From positions 1-36,650 of the forward strand of contig JACPTA010000157.1 in NCBI GenBank assembly GCA_016193005.1: a stretch of DNA of 36,650 nt, given 5' to 3'. The notes below the pieces were generated by a model, which was not told where the DNA came from, ran no database searches, and worked only from the letters and a program-made list of their open reading frames with translations. The position numbers and the translations under genes were made by a program. Source of the DNA: Nitrososphaerota archaeon (GTDB lineage Archaea; Thermoproteota; Nitrososphaeria; Nitrososphaerales; Gagatemarchaeaceae). Shown piece by piece: positions 14,709-23,713 of the stretch (position 1 is its first letter; each line of letters begins with the position of its first letter).

Positions 14709-14822
14709 AGCCGGCCATAGCGTACGGGTCCGACCTGGACTCATCCGAACCCAGCAGTCAAACCGTGCGTCGTCACTATGCTACTGAGCTCGGAAACGGC
14801 TCGGGAAGTAGTGATGCCGGCA
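14709..14822 (+). rRNA. 5S ribosomal RNA
   Basis: The ends pair as GCCGGC/GCCGGC (helix I). The conserved 5S core follows: ccatagcg after helix I, then the loop-B/C segment tccgaacccagcagtcaa matching the 5S consensus (CCGAACxCxGxAGUxAA). Then come loop E and helix IV, with gctcggaaacggctcggg. Length about 114 nt, slightly short for 5S; the exact ends are uncertain by a few nt. No 16S, 23S or tRNA is adjacent, so it is a solitary 5S gene, as in many archaea of the TACK group. It is followed by about 130 nt without a gene before the DUF1512 start. Confidence 0.9.
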
Positions 14823-14954
14823 CCCAACTTCTCCCGTCGGTCTATAGCATTCTCGATATCGTTGACTTGAGGAGGCAAAGGATTCCGCAACAGGATTCCA
14901 AGTCTAAAATGTTTAAGTCTAAGTGTTTTTACGGCATTTTGGAATCTGCTAGCT

Positions 14955-16073
14955 TTGCCCTTCCTCAGTGGTCTGGTGCTCCAGTTAGGTGACGGCGCCA
15001 ACGGTCTCCTGCAATTCGTCTGGCTAGCGTCATTCCTAGTCTTCATGCTCTACGGGCAGAGAATCCAGATTTACATGATAGCAAATGACGTTTCCAGGGG
15101 ACTGAACAGGCTGAAGCTCATGAAGGAAAGGTCAAGGAAAGAAACGATTGACTATTTCGCCAACTCGGGTAAGCCCGCAGGGGACCCAACAGAGAGGATT
15201 GATCAATTCCTCGATTACGTAACGATAATGCCGGTGGACCTCGACCCAAACGGGCTGGTTGGTAAGATAGAGCACATCACGGGCACTAGGGACGAGAGGT
15301 CCAGGGCAGAGGTGAAGAAGATGCTGCCTACCACTGAACCTGTCGGCGTCTCAGTCGCAGAGAACATACTTGAAGTGGCAACCGCGCTGAACATGATTCA
15401 CAAGATCGTGAGGCATTACTACCTCTTGGGCAAGAAGACGAACTCGTATTTCCTGCTCGTCCAGCTTCAGATGATAATGCCGCTTGTCCTTCAGGAGGCC
15501 GACGCATTGATAAACGCAGTCGATACTTTCAAGCTGAACCAGCCGATTGGCGATGGCATAGGGCCTGTGATCGCCTCAAGATACATGCTCAACCAGACGA
15601 AGCAGAATGTGGCCAAGGATACAGTGATGGCGATTACGGAGTACAAGGGAAGAACGCTTTACGTGCTCAAGGCAGAGGGACCCATGGGATACGTCGGGCA
15701 ACCCGGAGTGGCGCTCCAGAGGCTCGTCGAGGAGATGAACGTCTCACTCAATGCGATAATAATGGTCGACGCTGCCCTGAAGCTGGAGGGGGAGAAGACG
15801 GGAGACATCGCCGAAGGTATTGGAGCAGCAATCGGAGGCATAGGCGTCGACAAGTTCCAGATCGAAGAGGTGGCCGCGAAGCACAAGATACCCCTCTATG
15901 CGGTCCTGATCAAGCAGAGCATACTGGAAGCAATCACCGTCATGAGAAAGGAGATCGCGGAGGCCAGTGACAAGGTAGTGAGTACCATCACAAGGGTAAT
16001 CGAGGAGAAGACGAAGGAAGGGGACAAGATCCTCTTGGCGGGTATCGGGAACTCATTGGGTGTAGGACAATGA
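14955..16073 (+). CDS. DUF1512-family archaeal membrane protein
   Basis: The 372-aa protein matches what I know of the archaeal DUF1512 family. It has an N-terminal hydrophobic segment (about residues 15-35, FVWLASFLVFMLYGQRIQIY) followed by a large cytoplasmic domain (about 40-372). Repeated small-residue motifs there (IGDGIGPVIAS, GPMGYVGQPGVAL, AIGGIGVDKFQIEE, ILLAGIGNSLGVGQ) suggest a nucleotide- or dinucleotide-binding-like fold. Function unknown. TTG 14955 is the first usable start and a TATA-like aatgtttaa lies about 45 nt upstream. Its TGA overlaps the ATG of the zinc-ribbon protein (ATGA), so the two are coupled. Confidence 0.8.
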   Translation: MPFLSGLVLQLGDGANGLLQFVWLASFLVFMLYGQRIQIYMIANDVSRGLNRLKLMKERSRKETIDYFANSGKPAGDPTERIDQFLDYVTIMPVDLDPNGLVGKIEHITGTRDERSRAEVKKMLPTTEPVGVSVAENILEVATALNMIHKIVRHYYLLGKKTNSYFLLVQLQMIMPLVLQEADALINAVDTFKLNQPIGDGIGPVIASRYMLNQTKQNVAKDTVMAITEYKGRTLYVLKAEGPMGYVGQPGVALQRLVEEMNVSLNAIIMVDAALKLEGEKTGDIAEGIGAAIGGIGVDKFQIEEVAAKHKIPLYAVLIKQSILEAITVMRKEIAEASDKVVSTITRVIEEKTKEGDKILLAGIGNSLGVGQ

Positions 16074-16276
16074 TGCCCGCATCGTCGTCGGCAGTTCACG
16101 AAAAGAAGATCAAGTACAACGTCTTCACAATAGAGGAGTGCCCTGCCTGCAGTCAGAAGACGAAGCGTTCTTTCCAAGCGGGGGACTATGTCACCAAGGA
16201 AGGCGCAAAGTGCGCAAAGTGTGGCAACCAGACCAGGATAAGCCTGATCTACGCCGAGCCCCCACCGAAGACCTAG
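16070..16276 (+). CDS. Small zinc-ribbon protein coupled to the DUF1512 gene
   Basis: The 68-aa product has two CxxC pairs, ECPACSQKTKRSF and KCAKCGNQTRISL (Cys about 25, 28 and 48, 51), forming a single zinc ribbon. A flexible N-terminus (MMPASSSAVHEKK) precedes it. The ATG overlaps the preceding stop codon by 4 nt, so it is co-translated with DUF1512. A role as an adaptor of the DUF1512 protein is inference from this overlap. It ends convergently with map, the stop codons overlapping by 4 nt (16273-16276). Confidence 0.75.
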   Translation: MMPASSSAVHEKKIKYNVFTIEECPACSQKTKRSFQAGDYVTKEGAKCAKCGNQTRISLIYAEPPPKT

Positions 16277-17166
16277 GTCAGTATTACCGCTCCGTCACTA
16301 TCCAGCGCGACCGTATGCTCGAACTGGGCGACCGGTCTTCGCGACTGCTCCACGAGGGTGGGATAGGCCCTCACGAGGCGCCTTGCCTCGAGTTCCTTCA
16401 GGTATCTCACCATCTTAGCCATCTCGTACCCCTTTGCAAACCATCTGGGAGTGAAGGGGAGGCTCTTCCTCCCGCTCCAGATCATCTCCAGGAGTTCGTC
16501 CAGCTCCTTGCTCCCCGTCCTCTTTCTTGCGATGATTGAGAAGATTGTCTCAGGCTCAGAGTCGACAACGTAGCCAGAAGCATCCCCGAAAGTCAGGAAC
16601 GGCTCGATGGCAAAGACCTCATCCTGCCTCAGGACAGGGAGATTCGGCATGAACATATTCGGGATACTCTTCCCAGCGTGCACTACATACCTTTCGACCG
16701 TATGCCCGCTCAGGTTGCTTATCGTCTTGAAGCCATCCTTCGACGCCTCCCTGGCTATCGCCCTCCCTATCTCACCGACCCTCCTGTCACGCTTCACAAC
16801 CTCTATCGCAGCTTGAAGTGCCCGCTCCGTCGCCTTCAGGAGAGGCTGATACGCCGCGTTGTTCGTAACCGTAACCGACGTATCTGCGATGTATCCCTCG
16901 ATGTGCACTCCGTAATCCAGCTTCACCAGATCGTCATCAGTGATGAACCTCTTCTCTCCCTGCTCGGGCGAGAAGTGCGCCGTCACCTCGTTGACTCCAA
17001 GCCCAGAAGGAAAAGCAGGGTCCCCGCCCCTGCGGCGAATCTCATTTTCGACCCCTTCGCAGACCTCAAGGTATCCGACCCCGGGACGCAAGTTCGACAT
17101 TATCCACTCCCTGACCTCCCTAACTATCTTCCCGGCTCGAATGTATTGTTCAGGAGTCTGCGTGAT
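16273..17166 (-). CDS. map: Methionine aminopeptidase, type II
   Basis: This cytosolic enzyme removes the N-terminal Met from nascent proteins and uses two divalent metal ions. The pita-bread fold is clear. Metal ligands are two Asp in VKLDYGVHIEGYIADTSVTV, His in NLSGHTVERY, Glu in DEVFAIEPFLTFG and Glu in AQFEHTVAL. The insert RARLVRAYPTL-type C-terminal helical region marks type II. The first ATG is 17100, but the frame encodes conserved family sequence upstream (TPEQYIRAGKIVREVREWIM) as far as about 17148, and there is no ATG, GTG or TTG before an in-frame stop. A TATA-like gataaaaga at 17185-17193 predicts a transcript start near 17162, so I place a provisional near-cognate ATC start at 17166. 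This is uncertain. Confidence 0.9.
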   Translation of the reverse strand: MTQTPEQYIRAGKIVREVREWIMSNLRPGVGYLEVCEGVENEIRRRGGDPAFPSGLGVNEVTAHFSPEQGEKRFITDDDLVKLDYGVHIEGYIADTSVTVTNNAAYQPLLKATERALQAAIEVVKRDRRVGEIGRAIAREASKDGFKTISNLSGHTVERYVVHAGKSIPNMFMPNLPVLRQDEVFAIEPFLTFGDASGYVVDSEPETIFSIIARKRTGSKELDELLEMIWSGRKSLPFTPRWFAKGYEMAKMVRYLKELEARRLVRAYPTLVEQSRRPVAQFEHTVALDSDGAVILT

Positions 17167-17262
17167 GGTCTCACTCTCACAATTCTTTTATCTTGTCGGT
17201 GGAGTCATAGCCAGACTGCAAGAGTATATGAGAATTAGTCGATCTGTCGGAAGTGTCAACTT

Positions 17263-17745
17263 GTGAAAAAGTACGGCAAGGTTGCGACGGGTGGAACTTT
17301 CGACCACATCCACATTGGCCACCGACGACTCCTCGAGCGGAGCTTCGAAGTCGGGGAGATTGTGGTAATAGGTGTCACTTCCGACGAGTTCGTCCGGGAG
17401 CAAGGGAAGCGTCCAGATCACACCTACGAAGAGCGGGCAAGTCAGCTGGCGGACTATCTCGACAAGAATTTCCCAGGACGCAAGTACGTAATCGCCAGGC
17501 TCTACGATTTCTTCGGACCAGGTATTGCCTCTCCCGATGTCCAAGCGATCGTGGTCAGTCCCGAGACGGCGGCGAGAGTTCCACTTGCCAATAGACTCAG
17601 AGCGGAGAAGGGCTACCCATCACTCGAGATGGTGACGATAGAGAAGGTCCTCGCCGAGGATGGCCAGCCAGTCTCGTCGACGAGGATACGGAGTGGCGAG
17701 ATTGACACCGAAGGGAAGTTGGTGCGGAGGAAGAAAGTTGAGTGA
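17263..17745 (+). CDS. coaD: Phosphopantetheine adenylyltransferase (archaeal type)
   Basis: The 160-aa protein is an archaeal nucleotidyltransferase that joins ATP and 4'-phosphopantetheine to give dephospho-CoA. Evidence is the N-terminal ATGGTFDHIHIGHRRLLERS, with the (H/T)xGH nucleotidyltransferase motif, and the C-terminal VSSTRIRSGEID, which is the ISSTxIR motif. Length is typical. Start GTG 17263; a TATA-like gtatatg lies about 35 nt upstream (17225-17231). The gene is divergent from map and overlaps the start of the next membrane protein gene by 8 nt. Confidence 0.9.
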   Translation: MKKYGKVATGGTFDHIHIGHRRLLERSFEVGEIVVIGVTSDEFVREQGKRPDHTYEERASQLADYLDKNFPGRKYVIARLYDFFGPGIASPDVQAIVVSPETAARVPLANRLRAEKGYPSLEMVTIEKVLAEDGQPVSSTRIRSGEIDTEGKLVRRKKVE

Positions 17746-17995
17746 GGCTAGAAGGGAGAGACTCTCCCTGCTGGTAATCAAGTTGTGTCTCGGAGTGGGC
17801 GGCAGCTTCCTCGCCGCAGTCTTCATACTGCAGGCCTTCCTAGTGCAAGGTTTCATGATTGCGGGGGCGATCTCGACCTTCGTCTTGGTCACGATCGTGT
17901 CCTACCTGTTCGCCCGAATCAAGCCGAAGGTTTTCTCGGCCCTCACGCTCGCTTGGCTGATCGCCCTTCTCCTTCTTCATCTGTGGGGTGTCTAG
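17738..17995 (+). CDS. Small two-helix membrane protein
   Basis: Function unknown. The open frame begins earlier (17660), but the first 26 codons overlap coaD and are GC-rich out-of-frame sequence. TTG 17738 gives MSEARRERLSLLVIKLCLG and overlaps coaD by only 8 nt. The 85-aa product has hydrophobic helices at about residues 10-32, 34-53 and 61-83, so two or three transmembrane segments, with a basic N-terminus. It is coupled to coaD, but no functional link is evident. Confidence 0.6.
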   Translation: MSEARRERLSLLVIKLCLGVGGSFLAAVFILQAFLVQGFMIAGAISTFVLVTIVSYLFARIKPKVFSALTLAWLIALLLLHLWGV

Positions 17996-18016
17996 TCGAA
18001 GAGTCTGGGAGGTTCT

Positions 18017-18042
18017 GTTGCGTCTTCGTGTGACGACACAAC
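18017..18042. repeat. Hairpin downstream of tnpB, possible right-end or reRNA structure
   Basis: GTTG-CGTC (18017-18024) pairs with GACG (18032-18035) and CAAC (18039-18042), with a loop of 7 nt and a 3-nt bulge. It lies about 30 nt beyond the tnpB stop, where IS605-type elements have subterminal hairpins and where the right-end-derived guide RNA is encoded (family knowledge). Confidence 0.35.
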
Positions 18043-18070
18043 TTCCATCCTTCGGCTGGGCGGATTGGAG

Positions 18071-19258
18071 TCATCGTCTCGTTCCGCCCTCATCGCTACA
18101 TGCGGATGGCCGAGCCGCACGAACCAGAGGTGCGGCCATTATGTTCTTGGAGGCTATTACGTCCCCATCCCACTCTCGCCCACATGAAGGACAGCGCATC
18201 CTGCGTCCTTCGAGTTCTTCCATGCGGGAGCCACAGAGGCAGTTTCGGGACGTTCCTCTCGCGTTCACATATCTGACTGGAATACCTTCCCAGCTTGCCT
18301 TGTATTCGACCTGTCTCTGAATCTCTCTAAATGACCAAGAGTTGAGCCTTCCCCTGAAGCTCCTCCCTTGAAAATTTCCCTTGCGATAGAGCTTTCTGAT
18401 TCCTTTCAACTTCTCCATCACGATTCCGAGCTTGTTCTTCCTCGCATGTTCAACGACCTTCTTCGTGACCTGGTGAATCCTCTGGGCTGTCCTCTCCTTC
18501 TCACGTTTGCCATATTTCGAGAGAAGCCGTTGCTGAACTCTCCTATCTTTCTGAGTTCTCTGTGCTATCTCAGCTCGTATCGCCTTGTATCTCTCCCTAA
18601 TCTCGGCAACCTCTGAGATGTTCAATTGCTCGGTCTTTCCTTGCGTGTCGCTCCACGTCACGTTTCTCTCGTTCACGTCAATCCCGACTTGCCCGAGAGA
18701 TTCGATTGCTTCCACATTTCTACGGAAGGCGATGGTGATTATGGAATCCGTCAGGGTTATCGAGCCTCTCTTCAAACTCTTGTCGGCGAGGAACGAGCGA
18801 TGATAGAGCGAACCGTTGAGGGTGATGAAGATGAACTTCCTGGGTTGGACGGGGATTTGCAGGAGGAGGTAGTCCAACCGATATGCTTGGTTGTCGAGTT
18901 TCAGGAATGGCCTCCTGACGAATGGGAGAGAGATTCTTCTCTTGACCAACTCTTCCAGGATGCCACGCTTTCTGAAGTGCGGCAAGGTGAGTATCTGCCT
19001 CACCTTCTCAGGTGCGTCTTTTCTCCACCTCTGGTAGACCGCGTATGCGACCTCACAAGCATTCAGGATGTAGTGGGTATGGAGGCCGTACCGCTTCAGG
19101 TGATGATAGGACTCCGATATCAGGTCGAACCTGCTCGAAGCGTTCTGCGCTATTGCAATCCTTATCGCATCGTTGCACATCTGCGTGAATGTCTTGAATA
19201 GCCAGAGGATTTCGCTGCTCGGCCTGTAGGTGAACCTGACTCCTTTCACTGCCTGCAA
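18071..19258 (-). mobile_element. tnpB: TnpB (IS200/IS605 OrfB-type) RNA-guided nuclease, solitary
   Basis: The 395-aa protein is TnpB, an ancestor-type relative of Cas12 that cuts DNA under the guidance of an RNA from the element's right end. Catalytic residues are intact: Asp194 in VGIDVNERNV, Glu282 in IVMEKLKGIRK and Asp366 in WDGDVIASKNI, with a zinc finger at Cys340, Cys342, Cys356, Cys359. The first pair is CxC, one residue shorter than the usual CxxC. There is no tnpA nearby, so it is a single-gene, non-autonomous (IS1341-like) element. TTG 19258 or GTG 19249 may start it. Flanks are host genes (a small membrane protein and trpS). I could not fix the ends. Confidence 0.85.
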
Positions 19259-19365
19259 CGGATTAGAATAAGCTCACTAATGATTTAAGCCCCCATCTCC
19301 CGAAGACGAAACAGAACCGTCTGGGAAAAGGAATTTAATCCAACTACATTCAGGCACACAGCAGT

Positions 19366-20496
19366 GTGGAAAAAGAAACCCTCGACCCTTGGGGAACCAC
19401 TACTGTCCAGAATTATGATAGGTTGAGCTCTGAGTTTGGAATAGAGAGGCTCAAGCCTCTCATCCCAAGGTTCAAGAAACCGAGCCTGCACATAAGAAGA
19501 GGAATCGATTTCGGGCACAGAGACCTCGGCAAGATACTCGACGCGATCGACAACAACAAGCCGTTCGCAGTGATGAGTGGGATAAAACCGACTGGCATCT
19601 TCCATCTCGGAACCAAGATGACGGCAGACGACATGGTCTTCTTCCAGTCAACCTCGCCGAAGGCGACGGTCTATTACTGCATCGCCGACATAGAGGCGTA
19701 CAACGACAACGGGATCTCCCTTCAGGAGAGTTCAAAGATAGCGATACAGAACGTCGCCGACATCCTCGCACTCGGTCTCGACCCGGACAGAGCCGTGGTC
19801 TACAAGCAGAGCGAAGAGGTCAGGGTCCTGCAGTACGGGATGATCTTCTCGAGAGGTGTGACAAACAACATGCTTCGCGCAATCTACGGTGACAGGCCGA
19901 TCGGGCTCTACCTCTCCGCCTTGGTCCAAGTGGCCGACATACTGATGCCGCAACTGCCTGAGCTCGGTGGCCCAAAGCCCGTGCTTGTGCCGGTTGGCGC
20001 AGACCAAGACCCTCACATAAGATTGGCAAGGGATCTGGCAACCAAGTACCACGACGAGTTCGGCTTCATACCTCCCTCATCGATCTATCACAAGTTGATG
20101 AAGAGTCTCAGCGGCCAGGCCAAGATGTCGAAGCGAACCATCACCTCCTCGTTCACGCTCGGCGAGGAGCCGTCATCTGCAGCGAAGAAAGTCATGGCAG
20201 GCTTCACTGGTGGGAGAGCAACCGTGGAAGAACAACGGAAGATCGGAGGAGAGGCTGACAAGTGCCCGGTCTACGACCTGTACCTCTCTCACTTTGCACA
20301 CGAGGACGAGTACGCGAAGAGAGTCTACGACGAGTGCTACGGGGGGATCCGCATGTGCGGCGAGTGCAAGAGCGAACTTGCGAAGATAGTGAAGAAGGAC
20401 CTCGACGACCACAGAAAGAGGAGAGAGTCTTACATGAAAGACGCCGAAGAGCTCATCGCGAAGAGCAAAAGCTACCTAGGCTCGCTGGCAAGATGA
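19366..20496 (+). CDS. trpS: Tryptophanyl-tRNA synthetase
   Basis: The 376-aa enzyme charges tRNA-Trp, whose gene also lies in this window. It is a class I synthetase of the archaeal/eukaryotic type. The HIGH-like motif is PTGIFHLGTKM and the KMSKS loop is GQAKMSKRTITSS. It has an N-terminal extension (DPWGTTTVQNYDRLSSEFGI) shared with the archaeal and eukaryal enzymes, and SALVQVADILMPQLPELGG in the Rossmann fold. Start GTG 19366, with a TATA-like aatttaat at 19332-19339 giving near-leaderless spacing. It is followed after 13 nt by pheS, so trpS-pheS-pheT form a synthetase operon. Confidence 0.95.
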   Translation: MEKETLDPWGTTTVQNYDRLSSEFGIERLKPLIPRFKKPSLHIRRGIDFGHRDLGKILDAIDNNKPFAVMSGIKPTGIFHLGTKMTADDMVFFQSTSPKATVYYCIADIEAYNDNGISLQESSKIAIQNVADILALGLDPDRAVVYKQSEEVRVLQYGMIFSRGVTNNMLRAIYGDRPIGLYLSALVQVADILMPQLPELGGPKPVLVPVGADQDPHIRLARDLATKYHDEFGFIPPSSIYHKLMKSLSGQAKMSKRTITSSFTLGEEPSSAAKKVMAGFTGGRATVEEQRKIGGEADKCPVYDLYLSHFAHEDEYAKRVYDECYGGIRMCGECKSELAKIVKKDLDDHRKRRESYMKDAEELIAKSKSYLGSLAR

Positions 20497-20509
20497 GAGG
20501 GTCCATCAT

Positions 20510-21863
20510 TTGGAACAGATACCGCTCCATCCCATTGAACTGAAAGTGCTTTCCGCGCTCGAGTACAGGCAGTGGGTCGATTTCGCCTCAATAGTCTCTT
20601 CAGATCTCCACCCTGACCAGGTGAGACGGTCTCTGAGCTGGCTCTCCTCAAAGAAGCTGGTGGAGCTCAAGGAGGATGTCACAGTTACGCTTCGAGCGTC
20701 GACCATGCGTCCCCCTGAGCTCCTTCTCATCGAGAATTTGAGGGGGGAAGGCGGTGAGGTGAGCATCTCAGAGGTTGGAAGATTTCATCGGCCTAGCCTC
20801 CAAAGGGCTTCGGGATGACGCGGTCGCTCCCGAGCTCCGAAGATTAACAGCGGACCTGGTCAAGCGGGGCCTCCTGATCGAGACGGAGGAGAAGAATGTC
20901 GCGGTCATGATAACGGACGCCGGCCTATCCGCCCTCAAGTCAGCCGAGAAGAGAGATTTCGTTGAGCAACTGACGCCTGAGATGATTGCCTCCGGAAGAT
21001 GGAAGACAGCGGAACTGCGACCGATTGACGTCGAGGCTGCCGCTCCCGCATTTCATCCCGGGCGAAGGCATCCTGTCAGGGAACTCATCAACGAGGTAAG
21101 AGAGGTCTACCTCTCGATGGGCTTCACTGAGATAACCGGCGACTCCATCCAGACCGCCTTCTGGAATTTTGACGCGCTCTTCACGCCACAGGACCATCCA
21201 GCCAGGGAACTGCAGGACACTTTCTACGTAAAGGGGGGGAGAGATGCTTCCCTCTCGAGAAGGGGCGTCGTTGCGAGGGTCGCCTCCGCGCACGAGAACG
21301 GCTGGACGACAGGTAGCAGGGGCTGGAGGTACAGCTGGGGTGTCGAAAGTGGCAGGAGGCTCGTACTACGCACACACAACACAGTCCTGACGATAAGGGC
21401 AACGGCCGCGTCTTCCAACATGGAGTCCCGAGTCTTCAGCGTCGGAAGGGTTTACAGGAACGAGAACTTGGATTACAAGCACCTGGCAGAGCTCCATCAG
21501 ATGGAGGGAATAATCATCGGCGAGGGGCTGAACGTCAAGCACCTGATGGGTGTGCTGACAAAGTTCTACGCCAAGCTTGGGATGAGCGGGGTCAAGCTCT
21601 GGCCTTCGTACTTTCCGTACACGGAGCCCTCTCTTCAGGTCATGACCTACAATGACAAGGTCGGGAAGTGGCTGGAGATGGGAGGTTCAGGCATATTCAG
21701 ACCTGAGGTGACTCTTCCACTCGGCGTGAAGAAGCCCGTCCTCGCTTGGGGCTGTGGCCTAGAACGACTGCTGATGCTCAAACTCGGGATCGAGGACATA
21801 AGGGAACTGTACAACAACGACCTCGGATGGTTGAGGAGGGGACAGAGGAATGCCAGTAGTTAA
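20510..21863 (+). CDS. pheS: Phenylalanyl-tRNA synthetase alpha subunit, with apparent +1 frameshift
   Basis: PheS is the catalytic alpha subunit of the class II alpha2beta2 enzyme. The N-terminal winged-helix part (LHPIELKVLSALEYRQWVDF...) is read in one frame from TTG 20510. The rest, including motif 2-like VFSVGRVYRNENLDYKHLAE, motif 3-like LAWGCGLERLLMLKLGI and FWNFDALFTPQDHPARELQD, is in another frame that ends at 21863. The second frame has a stop at 20760-20762, so the switch must lie in about 20763-20777, where GAG-G-TTG shows one apparent extra base. The full protein would be about 450 aa, the usual archaeal size. Because the gene is essential, this is either an assembly/sequencing indel or programmed frameshifting. 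It overlaps pheT by 14 nt. Confidence 0.9.
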
Positions 21864-23484
21864 GATATTTCTCGACAGATTCGCGAGGATGGTAGGAAGC
21901 AAAAGGCATAGGATAATTGACAGGCTCCCTTACCTCGGCCTTGATATCGAGAGCGTCGACGACGAATCGATAAGGGTCGAGTACAACCCTAACCGGCCAG
22001 ACTTCTCGACCGACTACGGAATCGCGAGAGCGCTTCGCGGCCTCATGAGGTTAGAAACGGGTTTGCCGACCTACAGCGTGAGAGATGGGAGAATCAATGT
22101 CTTCGTCAATCGTAACCTCGCCAAGGTTAGACCCTACATCGCGTGCGCTGTGGCGAGGTACCTCCAGCTCGACGACGAGTCGATCAGACAGATTATCTCG
22201 ATGCAGGAAGACCTTCACAACGGACTCGGAAGGAGGAGAGCGAAGGTATCCATCGGTCTTCACAATCTCGACGCAGTGGTGCCACCTGTCCACTATGAGG
22301 GTAAGCCCTCTACCTTCTCTTTCGTTCCACTCGGCGAATCAAGGGTGATGACAGTTGCCGAGGTCCTGAAGAGAACGGAGACCGGGAGAGCCTACGGACG
22401 TATTCTCTCGGGCGCGAAACTTTACCCCATCCTTAGGGACTCGCTCGGAACCGTCCTCTCTTTCCCGCCGATAATCAACGGAACGGCAACCAAGGTGGAT
22501 AGCCGAACCAGGACTCTCTTCATCGACGTTACATCAACCGACGAGACTGCAGGTGAAGACACGCTGGCTGTCTTGGTGTCGACCCTCGCAGAAGCGGGAG
22601 CGAGTCTGGAGTCGGTGAGGATAAAGTACTCAGGGAAGGCGACAGTTACACCAGACCTCACATCACGGACCATGCGCATGGACGAGGACCTCGTGAACGC
22701 CATCACCGGCCTCAACATCTCCCGATCGCAAGTTAAGGCCTGCTTGAGAAGGTGCAGGATCGACTTGGCTGGTGCATCCGTGGTGATTCCTCGTTACAGG
22801 GTGGACATACTCCATCCGGTGGACATCGCCGAAGAGGTCGCAATTGGTTACGGACTGGACAAGGTCACCCCTCTCTACCCAGCCAGCTACCAGCCCGGCA
22901 GCTACGATCGGTCACTTGTCTTCTTGAACTGGGTAAGCGAAACGATGGCTCGGAGCGGGTTCATTGAGACTCTGAACTACGAATTGATTGACGAGGCATC
23001 TCTTTACACGAATTTTGGACGCGGCAACCGTGGAAAGATCGAGGTGGAAAATCCAAGGAGTCTAGAGCACTGCGTGCTACGCGACTCTATCCTCCCCTCC
23101 CTCATGACCGTCCTTTCTAGGAACATCAAGGAGGAGTACCCTCAGATGATTTTTGAAGTAGGAACTGTCTATCTGAGGTCCGGGAGTAGAATCTTCGAGG
23201 AATCCCACCTCGGTGCTGCGATCGCGCACACTTCAACAACCTACTCGGAGGCCAAGATGCACCTCTCCGCCCTCATACGAGAACAGGCTGGTGGCGGGAT
23301 CACAACAAGGAGTTCGACCCACTGGGCATTCGCGGATGGGAGATGCGCCGAAGTGATTCTTAACGGAACAAGAATGGGACACGTGGGCGAGGTCAAGCCC
23401 TCCGTGGTCGCATCCTTCGGCTTGGGAGTCCCTGTCTCGGCGTTCGAGGTCGACCTAGGAAAACTGTCCCAACGGAATGCCTAA
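21850..23484 (+). CDS. pheT: Phenylalanyl-tRNA synthetase beta subunit
   Basis: The 544-aa beta subunit is the archaeal/eukaryotic form, shorter than bacterial PheT and without the EMAP-like domain. It contains B3/B4-type editing sequence (DLHNGLGRRRAKVSIGLHNL), the B5 domain, and a class II-like catalytic-fold C-terminus (PVDIAEEVAIGYGLDKVTPL, EVGTVYLRSG, GHVGEVKPSV). Start ATG 21850 overlaps pheS, implying coupling. At its 3' end a TATA-like taatatacg (23483-23491) overlaps the stop codon and probably serves what follows. Confidence 0.95.
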   Translation: MPVVKIFLDRFARMVGSKRHRIIDRLPYLGLDIESVDDESIRVEYNPNRPDFSTDYGIARALRGLMRLETGLPTYSVRDGRINVFVNRNLAKVRPYIACAVARYLQLDDESIRQIISMQEDLHNGLGRRRAKVSIGLHNLDAVVPPVHYEGKPSTFSFVPLGESRVMTVAEVLKRTETGRAYGRILSGAKLYPILRDSLGTVLSFPPIINGTATKVDSRTRTLFIDVTSTDETAGEDTLAVLVSTLAEAGASLESVRIKYSGKATVTPDLTSRTMRMDEDLVNAITGLNISRSQVKACLRRCRIDLAGASVVIPRYRVDILHPVDIAEEVAIGYGLDKVTPLYPASYQPGSYDRSLVFLNWVSETMARSGFIETLNYELIDEASLYTNFGRGNRGKIEVENPRSLEHCVLRDSILPSLMTVLSRNIKEEYPQMIFEVGTVYLRSGSRIFEESHLGAAIAHTSTTYSEAKMHLSALIREQAGGGITTRSSTHWAFADGRCAEVILNGTRMGHVGEVKPSVVASFGLGVPVSAFEVDLGKLSQRNA

Positions 23485-23491
23485 TATACGG
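23483..23491 (+). promoter_or_regulatory. TATA-like box at the end of pheT
   Basis: The segment taatatacg overlaps the pheT stop and predicts a transcript start near 23512, about 200 nt before the Toprim gene. The intervening 23485-23713 has no convincing plus-strand ORF. It does contain several potential stems, such as gcatg/catgc (23529-23533 with the later copy near 23567-23571) and ggcggg/cccgcg. Confidence 0.35.
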
Positions 23492-23713
23492 GTGCCACCA
23501 GCAATCGACAAGACGGCTTCCGCCACAACGCATGTAAAACGGCCACCTGCGAAGGCACCAATCATGCTTTGATGAGCGGATGGTTTACCCAGACGTGCGA
23601 CAGGCGGGAGCCGTGCAAGGCCCGCGTAAAGAGGCGCGGCGATATCGGCGTAAGTCGAAGGATGAGTCGCGCTGATCAGAGGCGGGCCACAAATCACCAC
23701 AGAGGGAACCCCT

